Part shown: positions 16,311-24,528 of the stretch, piece after piece
Numbering within the stretch: position 1 is the first letter of the stretch
How the letters are laid out: each line of letters opens with the position of its first letter
Assembly: GCA_017553685.1 (NCBI GenBank)
Contig: JAFZKH010000002.1
Span: 1 to 44,140 of the forward strand
Source: Bacilli bacterium
Lineage (GTDB): Bacteria > Bacillota_I > Bacilli_A > RF39 > UBA660
Direction: 5' to 3'
DNA length: 44,140 nucleotides
Translations under genes and position numbers: made by a program
The notes under the pieces: generated by a model
What the model was told of the DNA's origin: nothing
The model's database searches: none
Seen by the model: the letters and a program-made list of their open reading frames with translations, nothing else

Positions 16311-16502
16311 ATGGCAACTACTAAAAAAACTACAAAGAAAACTACTGCTAAAAAACCTGCAGCTAAAAAAACAACTACTACAAAGAAAGCAACAACTACA
16401 ACTTCTAAAAAATGGAGTGAATCTACAATTTCAACATTCATTTTAGCATTCTTTTTATTAGCTGTTATTGTTTTATTTGCTTGTTATATTTTATTTAAGT
16501 AA
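16311..16502 (+). CDS. Lys/Thr/Ala-rich histone-tail-like peptide with one TM segment
   Basis: 63 residues. Residues 1-33 are almost only Lys, Thr and Ala (MATTKKTTKKTTAKKPAAKK and similar), as in histone H1-like or HU-tail proteins. Residues 40-62 form a single hydrophobic helix (STFILAFFLLAVIVLFACYI). The AAGGGGCGAAG before the ATG supports translation. The reverse strand also looks open only because the sequence is repetitive. A membrane-tethered polycation could bind nucleic acid or anionic cell-wall polymers; this is inference. No family recognised. Confidence 0.7.
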   Translation: MATTKKTTKKTTAKKPAAKKTTTTKKATTTTSKKWSESTISTFILAFFLLAVIVLFACYILFK

Positions 16503-16529
16503 TTGACATTATATTAGAAAAGGTATAAT
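16503..16529 (+). promoter_or_regulatory. Sigma-A promoter with consensus -35 for the serS T-box operon
   Basis: TTGACA at 16503-16508 and TATAAT at 16524-16529 (15-nt spacer; TAATAT two bases on would give 17). It begins immediately after the stop of the preceding small gene. Confidence 0.8.
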
Positions 16530-16533
16530 ATAC

Positions 16534-16725
16534 CTTTAAAGCGATGAAATAAGACTAGTAATATAATGATACTAAATAGAGAGTTCTTGGTTGGTGAAAA
16601 AGAAACAGTTAATTATATGAATCTACTTAAGAGTGTTGTAATAACAACCGGGAATACCGTTATATTAATTAAGTTAAACAAAGGATGGTACCGTCTTTAT
16701 GACTCCTTATACCATTCTTTTTTTG
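16534..16725 (+). promoter_or_regulatory. T-box riboswitch, serine specific
   Basis: The leader shows the T-box plan: a Stem I region from about 16540, a GGTTGGTGAAAA apical part (16599-16610), and GAA followed by TCT (16622-16624, Ser) and A as the specifier-loop pattern. The antiterminator T-box is AGGATGGTACCGTC (16682-16695). A terminator follows in which GGATGGTA (16683-16690) pairs with TACCATTC (16710-16717) before a T run. Uncharged tRNA-Ser should stabilise antitermination and switch on the downstream DUF1653-serS genes. Confidence 0.9.
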
Positions 16726-16741
16726 TTTGTTAGGAGGCAAT

Positions 16742-17002
16742 ATGGATAGAGAAGTAAAAGCAAATACTATGTATAGACATTTTAAAGGTTTTATAGCTTA
16801 TGTTATTACTATAGCTACTAATACTGAAACTGGTGAAAAAATGGTTATTTATGTATGCAATAGTAGTAATGTAAAGAGTAATAGTTCTCATAAAGATGGA
16901 ATATATGCTAGACCACTAGATATGTTCTTGTCGGAAGTAGATCATGAGAAATACCCAGATGTAAAACAAAAATACAGATTTGAATTAATAGAGGAGGATT
17001 AA
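16742..17002 (+). CDS. DUF1653-family small protein
   Basis: About 86 residues from ATG 16742, chosen because TAGGAGG (16731-16737) precedes it; an in-frame TTG at 16727 lies before that site. The pattern YRHFKGFIAYVITIATNTET, then MVIYVC and ARPLDMFLSEVD, matches DUF1653, a small beta-barrel-like domain of unknown role. It is the first gene under the Ser T-box and ends 1 nt before serS, so it is made together with seryl-tRNA synthetase when charged tRNA-Ser is scarce. Confidence 0.85.
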   Translation: MDREVKANTMYRHFKGFIAYVITIATNTETGEKMVIYVCNSSNVKSNSSHKDGIYARPLDMFLSEVDHEKYPDVKQKYRFELIEED

Positions 17003-17003
17003 T

Positions 17004-18296
17004 ATGATAGATATTAAATTGATAAGAGAAAATAAAGAATTAGTAAAAGAAAATATTAAAAAGAAATTCCAAAATCAAAAATTACCATTAGTAGATGAAG
17101 TTTATGAACTAGATATTAAAGTTAGAGAAGTTCAAACTAAAGCTGATAATTTAAAAGCAGAAAAGAATAAACTTAGTGGTGAAATTGGTAAATTAATGTC
17201 ACAAGGATTAAAAGAAGAAGCAGAAAAGATTAAAGCAGAAATTGCTAATAGTGGTGCTGAAATATCTGCTTTAGAAGAAGAACAAGAAAAATTAACTAAA
17301 CAAATAAAAGAAATAATGATGACTATTCCAAATATTATTGCAGATGATGTTCCTATTGGAAAAGATGATTCTGAAAATGTAGAAGAAAAAACATTTGGAG
17401 AAGCTAAAGTACCATCATTTGAAATACCATATCATTCAGATATTATGGCTACATTTGATGGACTAGATAAAGATGCTGCAGGAAGAGTATCTGGTAATGG
17501 TTTCTATTATTTGATGGGTGATATAGCAAGACTTCATTCAGCAGTACTAGCTTATGCAAGAGACTTTATGATAGATAAAGGATTTACATATTGTATTCCA
17601 CCATTTATGATTCATTCAGATGCAGTAGATGGTGTTATGTCCTTTGCAGAAAAAGAAAATATGATGTATAAAATTGAAGGTGAAGATTTATATTTAATTG
17701 GTACTTCAGAACACTCAATGATTGCTAAGTTTAAAGACCAAATATTAAATGAAAAAGAATTACCTATAACTATGACTTCATATTCGCCATGCTTTAGAAA
17801 AGAAGTGGGTGCACATGGTATTGAAGAAAGAGGAGTTTATAGAATACATCAATTTGAGAAACAAGAAATGATTGTTATTTGTAAACCTGAAGATTCAGAA
17901 GAATGGTATGATAAGATGTGGAACTTTAGTGTTGAATTATTTAGAACATTAGATATTCCTGTTAGAAAACTAGTATGTTGTTCAGGTGATCTTGCAGATC
18001 TTAAATATAGATCTTGTGATATTGAAGCATGGTCTCCAAGACAACAGAAATATTTTGAAGTATGTTCATGTTCTAACTTAACTGATGCTCAAGCTAGAAG
18101 ACTTGGTATTAGATATAAAAAAGAAGATGGTTCAAAAGAATTTGCTCATACTTTAAATAATACTGTTATTGCTCCACCAAGAATGTTAATAGCATTCTTA
18201 GAAAATAATTTACAAGAAGATGGAACAGTACTTATTCCAGAAGTTCTAAGACCATATATGGGTGGAAAAGACAAATTAATACCAAAAGAGAAGTAA
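17004..18296 (+). CDS. serS: Seryl-tRNA synthetase
   Basis: 430 residues, normal for the family. The N-terminal tRNA-binding helical hairpin (about 25-110, long Lys/Glu coiled coil) is followed by the class II catalytic core. That core shows the TSEHSMIA serine-binding segment, motif 2 (CFRKEVGAHGIEERGVYRIH) and motif 3 (APPRMLIAFLENN). Charges tRNA-Ser and tRNA-Sec with serine. GAGGAGG lies just before the ATG. Controlled by the T-box leader at 16534-16725. The terminator hairpin overlaps its stop. Confidence 0.95.
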   Translation: MIDIKLIRENKELVKENIKKKFQNQKLPLVDEVYELDIKVREVQTKADNLKAEKNKLSGEIGKLMSQGLKEEAEKIKAEIANSGAEISALEEEQEKLTKQIKEIMMTIPNIIADDVPIGKDDSENVEEKTFGEAKVPSFEIPYHSDIMATFDGLDKDAAGRVSGNGFYYLMGDIARLHSAVLAYARDFMIDKGFTYCIPPFMIHSDAVDGVMSFAEKENMMYKIEGEDLYLIGTSEHSMIAKFKDQILNEKELPITMTSYSPCFRKEVGAHGIEERGVYRIHQFEKQEMIVICKPEDSEEWYDKMWNFSVELFRTLDIPVRKLVCCSGDLADLKYRSCDIEAWSPRQQKYFEVCSCSNLTDAQARRLGIRYKKEDGSKEFAHTLNNTVIAPPRMLIAFLENNLQEDGTVLIPEVLRPYMGGKDKLIPKEK

Positions 18297-18310
18297 AACT
18301 TCTCTTTTTT
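18287..18310 (+). terminator. Intrinsic terminator of serS
   Basis: AGAGAAGT pairs with ACTTCTCT across AAA, followed by a T run; the 5' arm reaches into the stop codon. Confidence 0.9.
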
Positions 18311-18319
18311 TGTTATAAT
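18311..18319 (+). promoter_or_regulatory. Extended -10 promoter (TGTTATAAT)
   Basis: Begins at the end of the serS terminator T run; 18 nt to the next ATG with AGAGGT between. Confidence 0.75.
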
Positions 18320-18337
18320 TATATTAGAGGTTAAATT

Positions 18338-19381
18338 ATGAAACTAACAAAAGAAGAACAAAAATTATTAGATAAAGCATCTTCTTATAAATCTATAGTA
18401 AAAAGATATGATTATATTTATGATACTGTATGTGATTTTCTAGATAGTAAATATATTGGATGTAATTATTGTGATTTTAAAGATGATGTATGTAAATACT
18501 TTAGAAAAAAAGATCCATCTCATAAGATGGGTTGTTGTTATGCAGATCATAGAGGAGGTCTTTGTCCTAATCTAGAAAAAGGTACATGTAAGATTAAATC
18601 TATATCGTGTAAATTATATGCTTGTCCTATGCTTAGAGATGAAAAATTATATTTTAAAATTAATGATATACCTCTATTAAAATATAATTTTAATTTAAGA
18701 CAAAAGTATTACATAAAACAATCTTTCTTTAAAACCAAAGAAGAAACATTAATGAAACTATATGAGAATAAAAATATATATGATGTAATAGATAATAACC
18801 TTGAAATATTTATTACTGAAAATAATAAAAATAAAATGTTTAGAAGACTTAAATCTTTAGTTAAGTATTGTGATAGACATAACTATACTATTACTATTAA
18901 TTCTTATTTAGATAATAATCTAAATAGAGAATTACATATAATAGAAAAAGGAATAAATATTAAAGATAGAAAGAAAAGATATTCTTATGTATATGATGAA
19001 ATATGTAATATATTAGATGAAAAAGTAAATACTAATTATTGTGAATTTAAAAATGATACTTGTTATAGGGATAGATTAAAGAATAATGATCATAAAAATG
19101 GATGCTGTGAATGCATTGGAAGAGGTAAATGCAAGTTTTTAATTAATGGAAACTGTACTATGAAATCTTGTATGGCATGTAAATTATTTACTTGTTCTGC
19201 TCTTAGAAAAAAGGGTATAAATGAAAAAGCCTCTAATTATTTACCATTAAAAGTATTTTTTACAAGTAAACAAAGAGATATTCTATCTTATAGTTTTTGG
19301 GTACCAAAAGAAGTAGTTATAAAAAGACTATTAGATAATAAATTTGTTATGCCTAAAAATTATGATGATGAATTTAAATAA
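18338..19381 (+). CDS. Tandem Cys-rich protein of unknown function
   Basis: 347 residues containing two copies of a ~75-residue Cys-rich module, at about 22-98 and 212-288. Each reads YxYxYDxxC, then YC[DE]FKxDxC, a GCC pair, C-x-x-L-x-x-G-x-C, and a final CKL[YF][AT]C with LR. About ten cysteines per module point to a structural zinc or Fe-S site, though no known cluster motif matches. A basic helical linker separates them and a helical tail follows. No signal peptide or TM, so cytosolic. Single-gene unit with its own promoter. Family not recognised. Confidence 0.75.
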   Translation: MKLTKEEQKLLDKASSYKSIVKRYDYIYDTVCDFLDSKYIGCNYCDFKDDVCKYFRKKDPSHKMGCCYADHRGGLCPNLEKGTCKIKSISCKLYACPMLRDEKLYFKINDIPLLKYNFNLRQKYYIKQSFFKTKEETLMKLYENKNIYDVIDNNLEIFITENNKNKMFRRLKSLVKYCDRHNYTITINSYLDNNLNRELHIIEKGINIKDRKKRYSYVYDEICNILDEKVNTNYCEFKNDTCYRDRLKNNDHKNGCCECIGRGKCKFLINGNCTMKSCMACKLFTCSALRKKGINEKASNYLPLKVFFTSKQRDILSYSFWVPKEVVIKRLLDNKFVMPKNYDDEFK

Positions 19382-19383
19382 TA

Positions 19384-19392
19384 TGATATAAT
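19384..19392 (+). promoter_or_regulatory. Extended -10 promoter (TGATATAAT) for miaB
   Basis: Lies directly after the stop of the Cys-rich gene and 25 nt before the miaB ATG; GGATGTGAT serves as ribosome-binding site. Confidence 0.65.
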
Positions 19393-19417
19393 ATATAAAC
19401 GTTTGGATGTGATATAA

Positions 19418-20842
19418 ATGGAAAAAAGTTTACCTGATTATAAAGAAGCTAGAAGAAGAACAAAAGAAGAAGTAAAAGTTATAACTGATGCTTATATAAT
19501 TGATAATGAATTAAGTAAACTTGGAACTGGTAAAACATATTGTACTGTTACATATGGATGCCAAGCAAATGTAAGAGATAGTGAAACTATTAGTGCGATT
19601 ATGGAAGATATGTCTTTTACTAGAGTAGAAGACATGAAAGATGCAGATGTAGTTATATTTAATACATGTGCTATTAGAGAAAATGCTCATAATAAAGTAT
19701 TTGGTAATTTAGGTATTATTAAAAACCTAAAAGAAAAGAAGAATATATTAACTATTTTTTGTGGATGTATGGCACAAGAAGAATCTGTTATTAAAATGTT
19801 AACTGAAAAATATAAATGGGTTGATGTAATACTTGGTACTCATAATATTCATAATTTACCAAAACTTCTTAGTGAAGCTATCGATAAGAATGAACAAGTA
19901 GTAGAGGTCTTTTCTAAAGAAGGAGATATAGTAGAAAATCTACCTGTAAGAAGAGATAATAAATATAAAGCATTTGTTAATATTATGTATGGTTGTGATA
20001 AGTTCTGTACTTATTGTATAGTTCCATATACAAGAGGAAAACAAAGAAGTAGAAGAATTGAAGATATTCTAAAAGAGGTTAATGATTTAGTTCAAGATGG
20101 TTATAAAGAAGTAACTTTATTAGGCCAAAATGTTAATGCTTATGGTAAAGATATGGAAAATTATCCTACTATGGCTAATCTACTTGAAGAGGTAGCTAAA
20201 ACTGGTATAGAAAGAATTAGATTCGTAACATCTCATCCTTGGGACTTTACAGATGAAATGATAGATGTTATAGCTAAATATGATAATATAATGCCTTATT
20301 TTCATTTACCAGTACAAGCGGGATCTAATAGAATTCTTAAACTAATGGGAAGAAGATATACTAAAGAATCTTACTTAGAATTATTTAATAAGATTAAAAC
20401 TAAGATTCCTAATGCATCTATTACTACTGATATAATTGTAGGTTTTCCAACAGAAACAAAAGAAGAATTTGAGGAAACTCTAGATATAGTTAATACTTGT
20501 AAATATGATGGAGCATTTACTTTTATATATTCTCCAAGAGAAAATACACCTGCTGCTAAAATGGAAGATAATATATCTTTAGAGGAAAAAGAAGATAGAC
20601 TTCAAGAATTAAATAAATTAGTTAATAAATACTATAAAGAAAATAATGAAAAACTACTTGGTAAAGTAGTTCCTGTATTAATCGAAGGTCCATCTGATAA
20701 AAATAGTAATTTATATTCAGGATATACAGATACTATGAAACTAGTAAATGTAGAATGTGAACCATCTGATATAGGAACTATTATAAATGTAGAAATAACT
20801 GAAGCCAAAACATGGAGTTTAGATGGAAAAAAAGTTAAGTAA
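19418..20842 (+). CDS. miaB: tRNA-2-methylthio-N6-dimethylallyladenosine synthase MiaB
   Basis: 474 residues. The UPF0004 domain (YGCQAN, FNTCAIRENA, CGCMAQEE) supplies the three Cys of the auxiliary 4Fe-4S cluster. The radical-SAM motif is CDKFCTYCIVPYTRG (CxxxCxxC), and a TRAM domain lies at the C-terminus. The VRDSE segment following the first Cys and overall length favour MiaB over MtaB or RimO. It methylthiolates A37 of tRNAs that read UNN codons. The ymcA-like gene overlaps its end by 20 nt, the reverse of the ymcA-ymcB order in Bacillus subtilis. Confidence 0.93.
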   Translation: MEKSLPDYKEARRRTKEEVKVITDAYIIDNELSKLGTGKTYCTVTYGCQANVRDSETISAIMEDMSFTRVEDMKDADVVIFNTCAIRENAHNKVFGNLGIIKNLKEKKNILTIFCGCMAQEESVIKMLTEKYKWVDVILGTHNIHNLPKLLSEAIDKNEQVVEVFSKEGDIVENLPVRRDNKYKAFVNIMYGCDKFCTYCIVPYTRGKQRSRRIEDILKEVNDLVQDGYKEVTLLGQNVNAYGKDMENYPTMANLLEEVAKTGIERIRFVTSHPWDFTDEMIDVIAKYDNIMPYFHLPVQAGSNRILKLMGRRYTKESYLELFNKIKTKIPNASITTDIIVGFPTETKEEFEETLDIVNTCKYDGAFTFIYSPRENTPAAKMEDNISLEEKEDRLQELNKLVNKYYKENNEKLLGKVVPVLIEGPSDKNSNLYSGYTDTMKLVNVECEPSDIGTIINVEITEAKTWSLDGKKVK

Positions 20843-21158
20843 TATAGATTCTAGTATTAAAGAATTAAAAGATGAAATTTTAAACTCAAAAGAGTATAAA
20901 GAATATATATCCTCAAAAGAGGTATTAGATAATAACAAGAAGATAAAGGACATTGTAAAAAGAATAACTACTACTCAAAAGAAGTTAGTTAGTGGAAAAG
21001 GGGATATCTCTTTAGAAGATGAACTAGATAAACTTTATGAAGAATTATATTCTTATTCAGAATATAATGATTATATAGAAAAATCTAATAGATTAAATAT
21101 TTTAATAAGTGATACATGTAAAGAACTTGAAAATTATTTTAATAGTTTAATAGAATAA
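20823..21158 (+). CDS. YlbF/YmcA-family protein (RicA-like)
   Basis: 111 residues, mostly helical. The segment SKEYKEYISSKEVLDNNKKI followed by a long charged helix and a second YSEYNDYIEKSNRLN repeat matches the Com_YlbF/YmcA family. In Bacillus subtilis YmcA, YlbF and YaaT form a complex that carries Fe-S clusters and affects RNase Y-dependent mRNA maturation. Linkage to miaB supports YmcA rather than YlbF. The ATG lies inside the end of miaB (20-nt overlap), implying coupled translation. No yaaT or ylbF in this window. Confidence 0.8.
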   Translation: MEKKLSNIDSSIKELKDEILNSKEYKEYISSKEVLDNNKKIKDIVKRITTTQKKLVSGKGDISLEDELDKLYEELYSYSEYNDYIEKSNRLNILISDTCKELENYFNSLIE

Positions 21159-21192
21159 AAAAATAGAAATCATTATTGATTTCTATTTTTTA
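21159..21192. terminator. Bidirectional intrinsic terminator
   Basis: AAAAATAGAAATCA pairs with TGATTTCTATTTTT over a TTAT loop. It separates the convergent ymcA-like and DUF368 genes and includes the DUF368 stop. Confidence 0.9.
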
Positions 21193-22189
21193 ATTTATTT
21201 ATAAAGAATATTATGCATCCACCAAGTATGAATGCTACTATTATTGAGCAAGTTTTTTCAGTAGTAAATACTAGTTTATTTTTTAAGTTAAGTGGAAGTA
21301 TTAAAGCAGATGCTGTAATAAATCCTAAGATTAAACTAACAACTTTACCTTTATATTTATTAATTAATTTATTTAATAGTTTAGCACATATTATAATACC
21401 AATTATTGCTCCTATACCAAATATAGTTAATTGAATTATTATATTCATTTTAAATGTAGTTAAGTTATCTATTAAACTTCTTATTGTTTCATATTTACCA
21501 AGTACAAGCATAACCATTGATCCAGATAATCCAGGGAATATCATTGATATACCTCCAATTACTCCAAGACCACATAGAATTAATGAGTTCTTTAAATTAA
21601 TAACAGTATCTACTTGATTTACTGGATTCTTTAAATTAAAGAATTCTAATACTGCGATTAATAATAATCCTATTAAGAAGAATACTATACTAAATTTTTC
21701 ATCTTCCATTTCAGTTTTAATAACAACAGGAATACTAAATAATATTAATCCCATAAACCAGAATATAGTTTCTGCTTCTAAATAAGTTAAAGTAATACCA
21801 AGTAATTTAGCAAATGCTACTATACCAATAGCAGCTCCTATTAAAACTTCTAATATGAATAATAGACTACTTTTTCTAGTTTCTGTTTTTTTCTTAAATA
21901 TATCACTAATTGAGTACATTAGTTTATCAAATAAGTTAAATATAACAAGCATAGTTCCACCAGATACACCAGGTATTATATTTGCTATACCAACTGCTAT
22001 ACCTCCAAATAGTGGGCTTAAATCAAATAACTTTTCTTTAGTTACTTTATTTTCTTTTTCTAATCTTTTTTCTTCTTTTTTTCTTAATCTAATTTTTTCT
22101 TTTTTAGCTTTAGATAAATGTTTCTTTTTCTTAACTACTTTTTCTTCTTTTATTTCTTCATCTTTTTTCTTAAACAGTTTCATATTCAT
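21173..22189 (-). CDS. DUF368 membrane protein (PopT-type undecaprenyl-phosphate translocase family)
   Basis: 338 residues. A strongly charged Lys/Glu N-terminal tail of about 50 residues precedes 8-9 hydrophobic segments. The first carries the family signature GIANIIPGVSGGTMLVIF, and a related half-site GGISMIFPGLSGSMVMLVLG appears at about residue 212, reflecting the inverted-repeat architecture of DUF368. The family includes PopT proteins, which recycle undecaprenyl phosphate across the membrane for cell-wall synthesis. The charged extension is unusual and may bind membrane lipid or partners. TTGGAGGATG precedes the start and a TGTTATAAT box lies at 22201-22209. Confidence 0.88.
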   Translation of the reverse strand: MNMKLFKKKDEEIKEEKVVKKKKHLSKAKKEKIRLRKKEEKRLEKENKVTKEKLFDLSPLFGGIAVGIANIIPGVSGGTMLVIFNLFDKLMYSISDIFKKKTETRKSSLLFILEVLIGAAIGIVAFAKLLGITLTYLEAETIFWFMGLILFSIPVVIKTEMEDEKFSIVFFLIGLLLIAVLEFFNLKNPVNQVDTVINLKNSLILCGLGVIGGISMIFPGLSGSMVMLVLGKYETIRSLIDNLTTFKMNIIIQLTIFGIGAIIGIIICAKLLNKLINKYKGKVVSLILGFITASALILPLNLKNKLVFTTEKTCSIIVAFILGGCIIFFINKLKNRNQ

Positions 22190-22200
22190 CCTCCAATAAA

Positions 22201-22209
22201 ATTATAACA
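22201..22209 (-). promoter_or_regulatory. Extended -10 promoter (TGTTATAAT) for the DUF368 gene
   Basis: Read on the minus strand, 11 nt before the DUF368 start region with TTGGAGGA between. Confidence 0.65.
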
Positions 22210-22248
22210 CTTTATTATTTTCTTTTCTATAAATAATTAATATTTAAT

Positions 22249-22257
22249 GATATAATC
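22249..22257 (+). promoter_or_regulatory. Extended -10 promoter (TGATATAAT) for the ABC exporter
   Basis: 15 nt before the ATG at 22273, with AGGTGAT between; predicted leader under 10 nt. Confidence 0.7.
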
Positions 22258-22272
22258 ATAATAGGTGATATT

Positions 22273-23994
22273 ATGAAATTTATAAAAGAGTTTAAACCTT
22301 TATTAAAATTATTAAACAAAGAAAAGAAAAAATTAATTATATGTTCTATATTACTATTTATATGTGAGTTTTCATATATAGTTGTAGGTTATTTAAATGG
22401 TGCTGCTATAGAAGAAATAACTAAGATGCATTTAAGAGCATCTATTATCTATTTATTAATATATTTTGCTTATGAAGTAGTAGTTCGTTTAATTCAAGAA
22501 TTATCCTCTAATGGAGTAGTTAAATTAGAAAGTAAACTATCTAGATTAATAGGATACGAAGCTTATTGTAAAGCCTTAAATATGCCTGCATATGCATATG
22601 AAGAAATGTCTTCTGGAGAAATAATTAATAGAATTACTTCAGATGCAGATTCTTTATCATTTACTATAAGAAAATTAGTAGAAGCTTTTGCAGATATTGT
22701 TTCTTCTGTAGTATTACTATTCTATATTTTTTATAATTCATATATAGTAGGTATAGTTATTATGATACTTATGGGAATACTATTCTTAATTATGAAATTC
22801 TTTAATCCAAGAATGAAAAAAGCTCATTCTGAAAGAAAAAAAGTTCAAGATGAATTTACTTCTCAAACATCTGAATCTATTAGAGGTGTTAGAGAAATTA
22901 AAACACTTGGTATTAAAGATAATTTAATAACTGAAATGAAATCTATTGTTGATAATTTATATAAGAAGTCTGCTGATGAAATGGATCTATATGTTAAGTT
23001 TTCTTTATCAACAGGTGTTCTAAGAGTAATAATGGAAGTAGGAGTTTTCATTTTATGTGCAATACTATTATATAACGGTAAAGTTTCTATGACATTCTTT
23101 ATAGCTATGACATATTATGTATATAGATATATGTATTTAATTGGAAATCTATCTGATTTAAATAGATTATATCAACAAGTATTAGTTTCTCTTGGAAGAA
23201 TAAATGAAATACTATTAAATAAAAAGTATAAAGATGAAGAATATGGTGAAACTAAATTAAAGGATGCTAAAGGATATATTGAATTTAAAGATGTATCTTT
23301 TGCTTATCCTAATGAAGCAAATGTATTAAATCATTTTAATTTAACATTAGAACCTAATAAAAAAATTGCTATAGTAGGTAAATCAGGACAAGGTAAATCT
23401 ACTTTATTTAATCTTCTTACTAGAGTATTTGATGCTACTGAAGGAAAAATATTAATAGATGGTATTAATATAAAAGATCTTGATGAACAAACACTTAGAA
23501 AAACTATTTCTATTATTAGACAAGAACCATATATATTTAATAGAACTATAAAAAATAATATGAGAATTGTTAATAAAAAAATTAGTATGGCTGAAATAGA
23601 GAAAAATATTAAGAAAGCTTATTTAGATGAATATGTTAATTCACTTCCTAAAAAGTATGATACTCTTTTAGGGGAAGGTGGAGTAAATTTATCTGGTGGA
23701 CAAAAGCAAAGACTTGCAATAGCTAGAACATTATCAAAAGATACTAAGATTATTCTATTTGATGAAGCAACATCTGCTTTAGATAATAATTCTCAAGAAT
23801 ATATTAAGAAAACTATTAATAATTTAGTTAAAGATCATACTGTAGTAATAGTAGCTCATAGATTGTCTACTATAAAAGACGCAGATGTTATTTATGTAGT
23901 TCATGAAGGTAAAATAGTAGGATCTGGTACACATGAAGAATTATTAAAGAGTAATAAAATATATAAGAGTTTATATAATAATGAAACAATATAA
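22273..23994 (+). CDS. ABC exporter (fused permease and ATPase)
   Basis: 573 residues. Six TM helices in the N-terminal ~320 residues form a type IV (MsbA-like) exporter domain. The ATPase domain follows with Walker A GKSGQGKST (about 369-376), signature LSGGQKQR (~472), Walker B IILFDEATSALD and a H-loop in VAHRLST. It acts as a homodimer or heterodimer; no partner half-transporter is adjacent, so a homodimer is more likely. Substrate unknown (lipid, peptide or drug). AGGTGAT precedes the ATG. Confidence 0.9.
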   Translation: MKFIKEFKPLLKLLNKEKKKLIICSILLFICEFSYIVVGYLNGAAIEEITKMHLRASIIYLLIYFAYEVVVRLIQELSSNGVVKLESKLSRLIGYEAYCKALNMPAYAYEEMSSGEIINRITSDADSLSFTIRKLVEAFADIVSSVVLLFYIFYNSYIVGIVIMILMGILFLIMKFFNPRMKKAHSERKKVQDEFTSQTSESIRGVREIKTLGIKDNLITEMKSIVDNLYKKSADEMDLYVKFSLSTGVLRVIMEVGVFILCAILLYNGKVSMTFFIAMTYYVYRYMYLIGNLSDLNRLYQQVLVSLGRINEILLNKKYKDEEYGETKLKDAKGYIEFKDVSFAYPNEANVLNHFNLTLEPNKKIAIVGKSGQGKSTLFNLLTRVFDATEGKILIDGINIKDLDEQTLRKTISIIRQEPYIFNRTIKNNMRIVNKKISMAEIEKNIKKAYLDEYVNSLPKKYDTLLGEGGVNLSGGQKQRLAIARTLSKDTKIILFDEATSALDNNSQEYIKKTINNLVKDHTVVIVAHRLSTIKDADVIYVVHEGKIVGSGTHEELLKSNKIYKSLYNNETI

Positions 23995-24031
23995 TCTATT
24001 TGTGGTATTATATAATTGAAAGGAGTTTAGT

Positions 24032-24460
24032 ATGAAAAACGAAAAACTAAAGAATGCTGCTGGAAAAGGTAAAGGCTTCATAGCAGAATTTAAAACATTT
24101 GTCTTAAGAGGAAATGTAATGGATATGGCTATTGGTGTAATTATTGGTGGTGCTTTTGCTACTATAGTTACTGCTTTAACTGATGACTTTATTAATCCAT
24201 TAATTAATTCAGTCGGAGGAGCTGAAGTAAAAGGACAAATTAAGATTTGGGGAGGACAATTCTTAAATTGGGGACATTTTTGTACAGCAGTTATTAATTT
24301 CTTAATTATGGCATTAATTTTATTCTTAATGCTTAAAGGAGTTAATAAATTAATGGAAGCTGGTAAAAAGAAAAAAGAAGATGCTCCAGCTGAACCAATT
24401 AAAACTGATGAAACTATTTTATTAGAAGAAATCAGAGATATTTTAAAGAAAAGAAAATAA
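24032..24460 (+). CDS. mscL: Large-conductance mechanosensitive channel MscL
   Basis: 142 residues. The amphipathic N-terminus and first TM show the family signature FKTFVLRGNVMDMAIGVIIGGAF, given here as two parts around the Asn-Val-Met pore region. A second TM at about 85-105 (FLIMALILFLMLKG) and a charged cytoplasmic C-terminal helix (EILLEEIRDIL-like) follow. It forms a homopentameric pore that opens under membrane tension to release solutes on osmotic downshock. GAAAGGAG precedes the ATG; a TGGTATTAT box lies at about 24002. A 15-bp terminator follows. Confidence 0.93.
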   Translation: MKNEKLKNAAGKGKGFIAEFKTFVLRGNVMDMAIGVIIGGAFATIVTALTDDFINPLINSVGGAEVKGQIKIWGGQFLNWGHFCTAVINFLIMALILFLMLKGVNKLMEAGKKKKEDAPAEPIKTDETILLEEIRDILKKRK

Positions 24461-24462
24461 GA

Positions 24463-24497
24463 AAAAAAGATATGCAAATACTTGTATATCTTTTTTA
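24463..24497 (+). terminator. Intrinsic terminator of mscL
   Basis: A 15-bp stem (AAAAAAGATATGCAA with TTGTATATCTTTTTT, one G-U pair) over a 4-nt loop, ending in T. Confidence 0.9.
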
Positions 24498-24501
24498 TTT
24501 T

Positions 24502-24510
24502 TGCTATAAT
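24502..24510 (+). promoter_or_regulatory. Extended -10 promoter (TGCTATAAT) for tRNA-Met
   Basis: Adjoins the mscL terminator and ends 18 nt before the tRNA 5' end. Confidence 0.7.
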
Positions 24511-24528
24511 CTCTTTGTAACCTTTTTT

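Noticed and set aside
16217-16441. Minus-strand ORF rich in Val and Phe
   Set aside because: It is the antisense of the Lys/Thr repeat gene and the topA terminator; no ribosome-binding site or domain.
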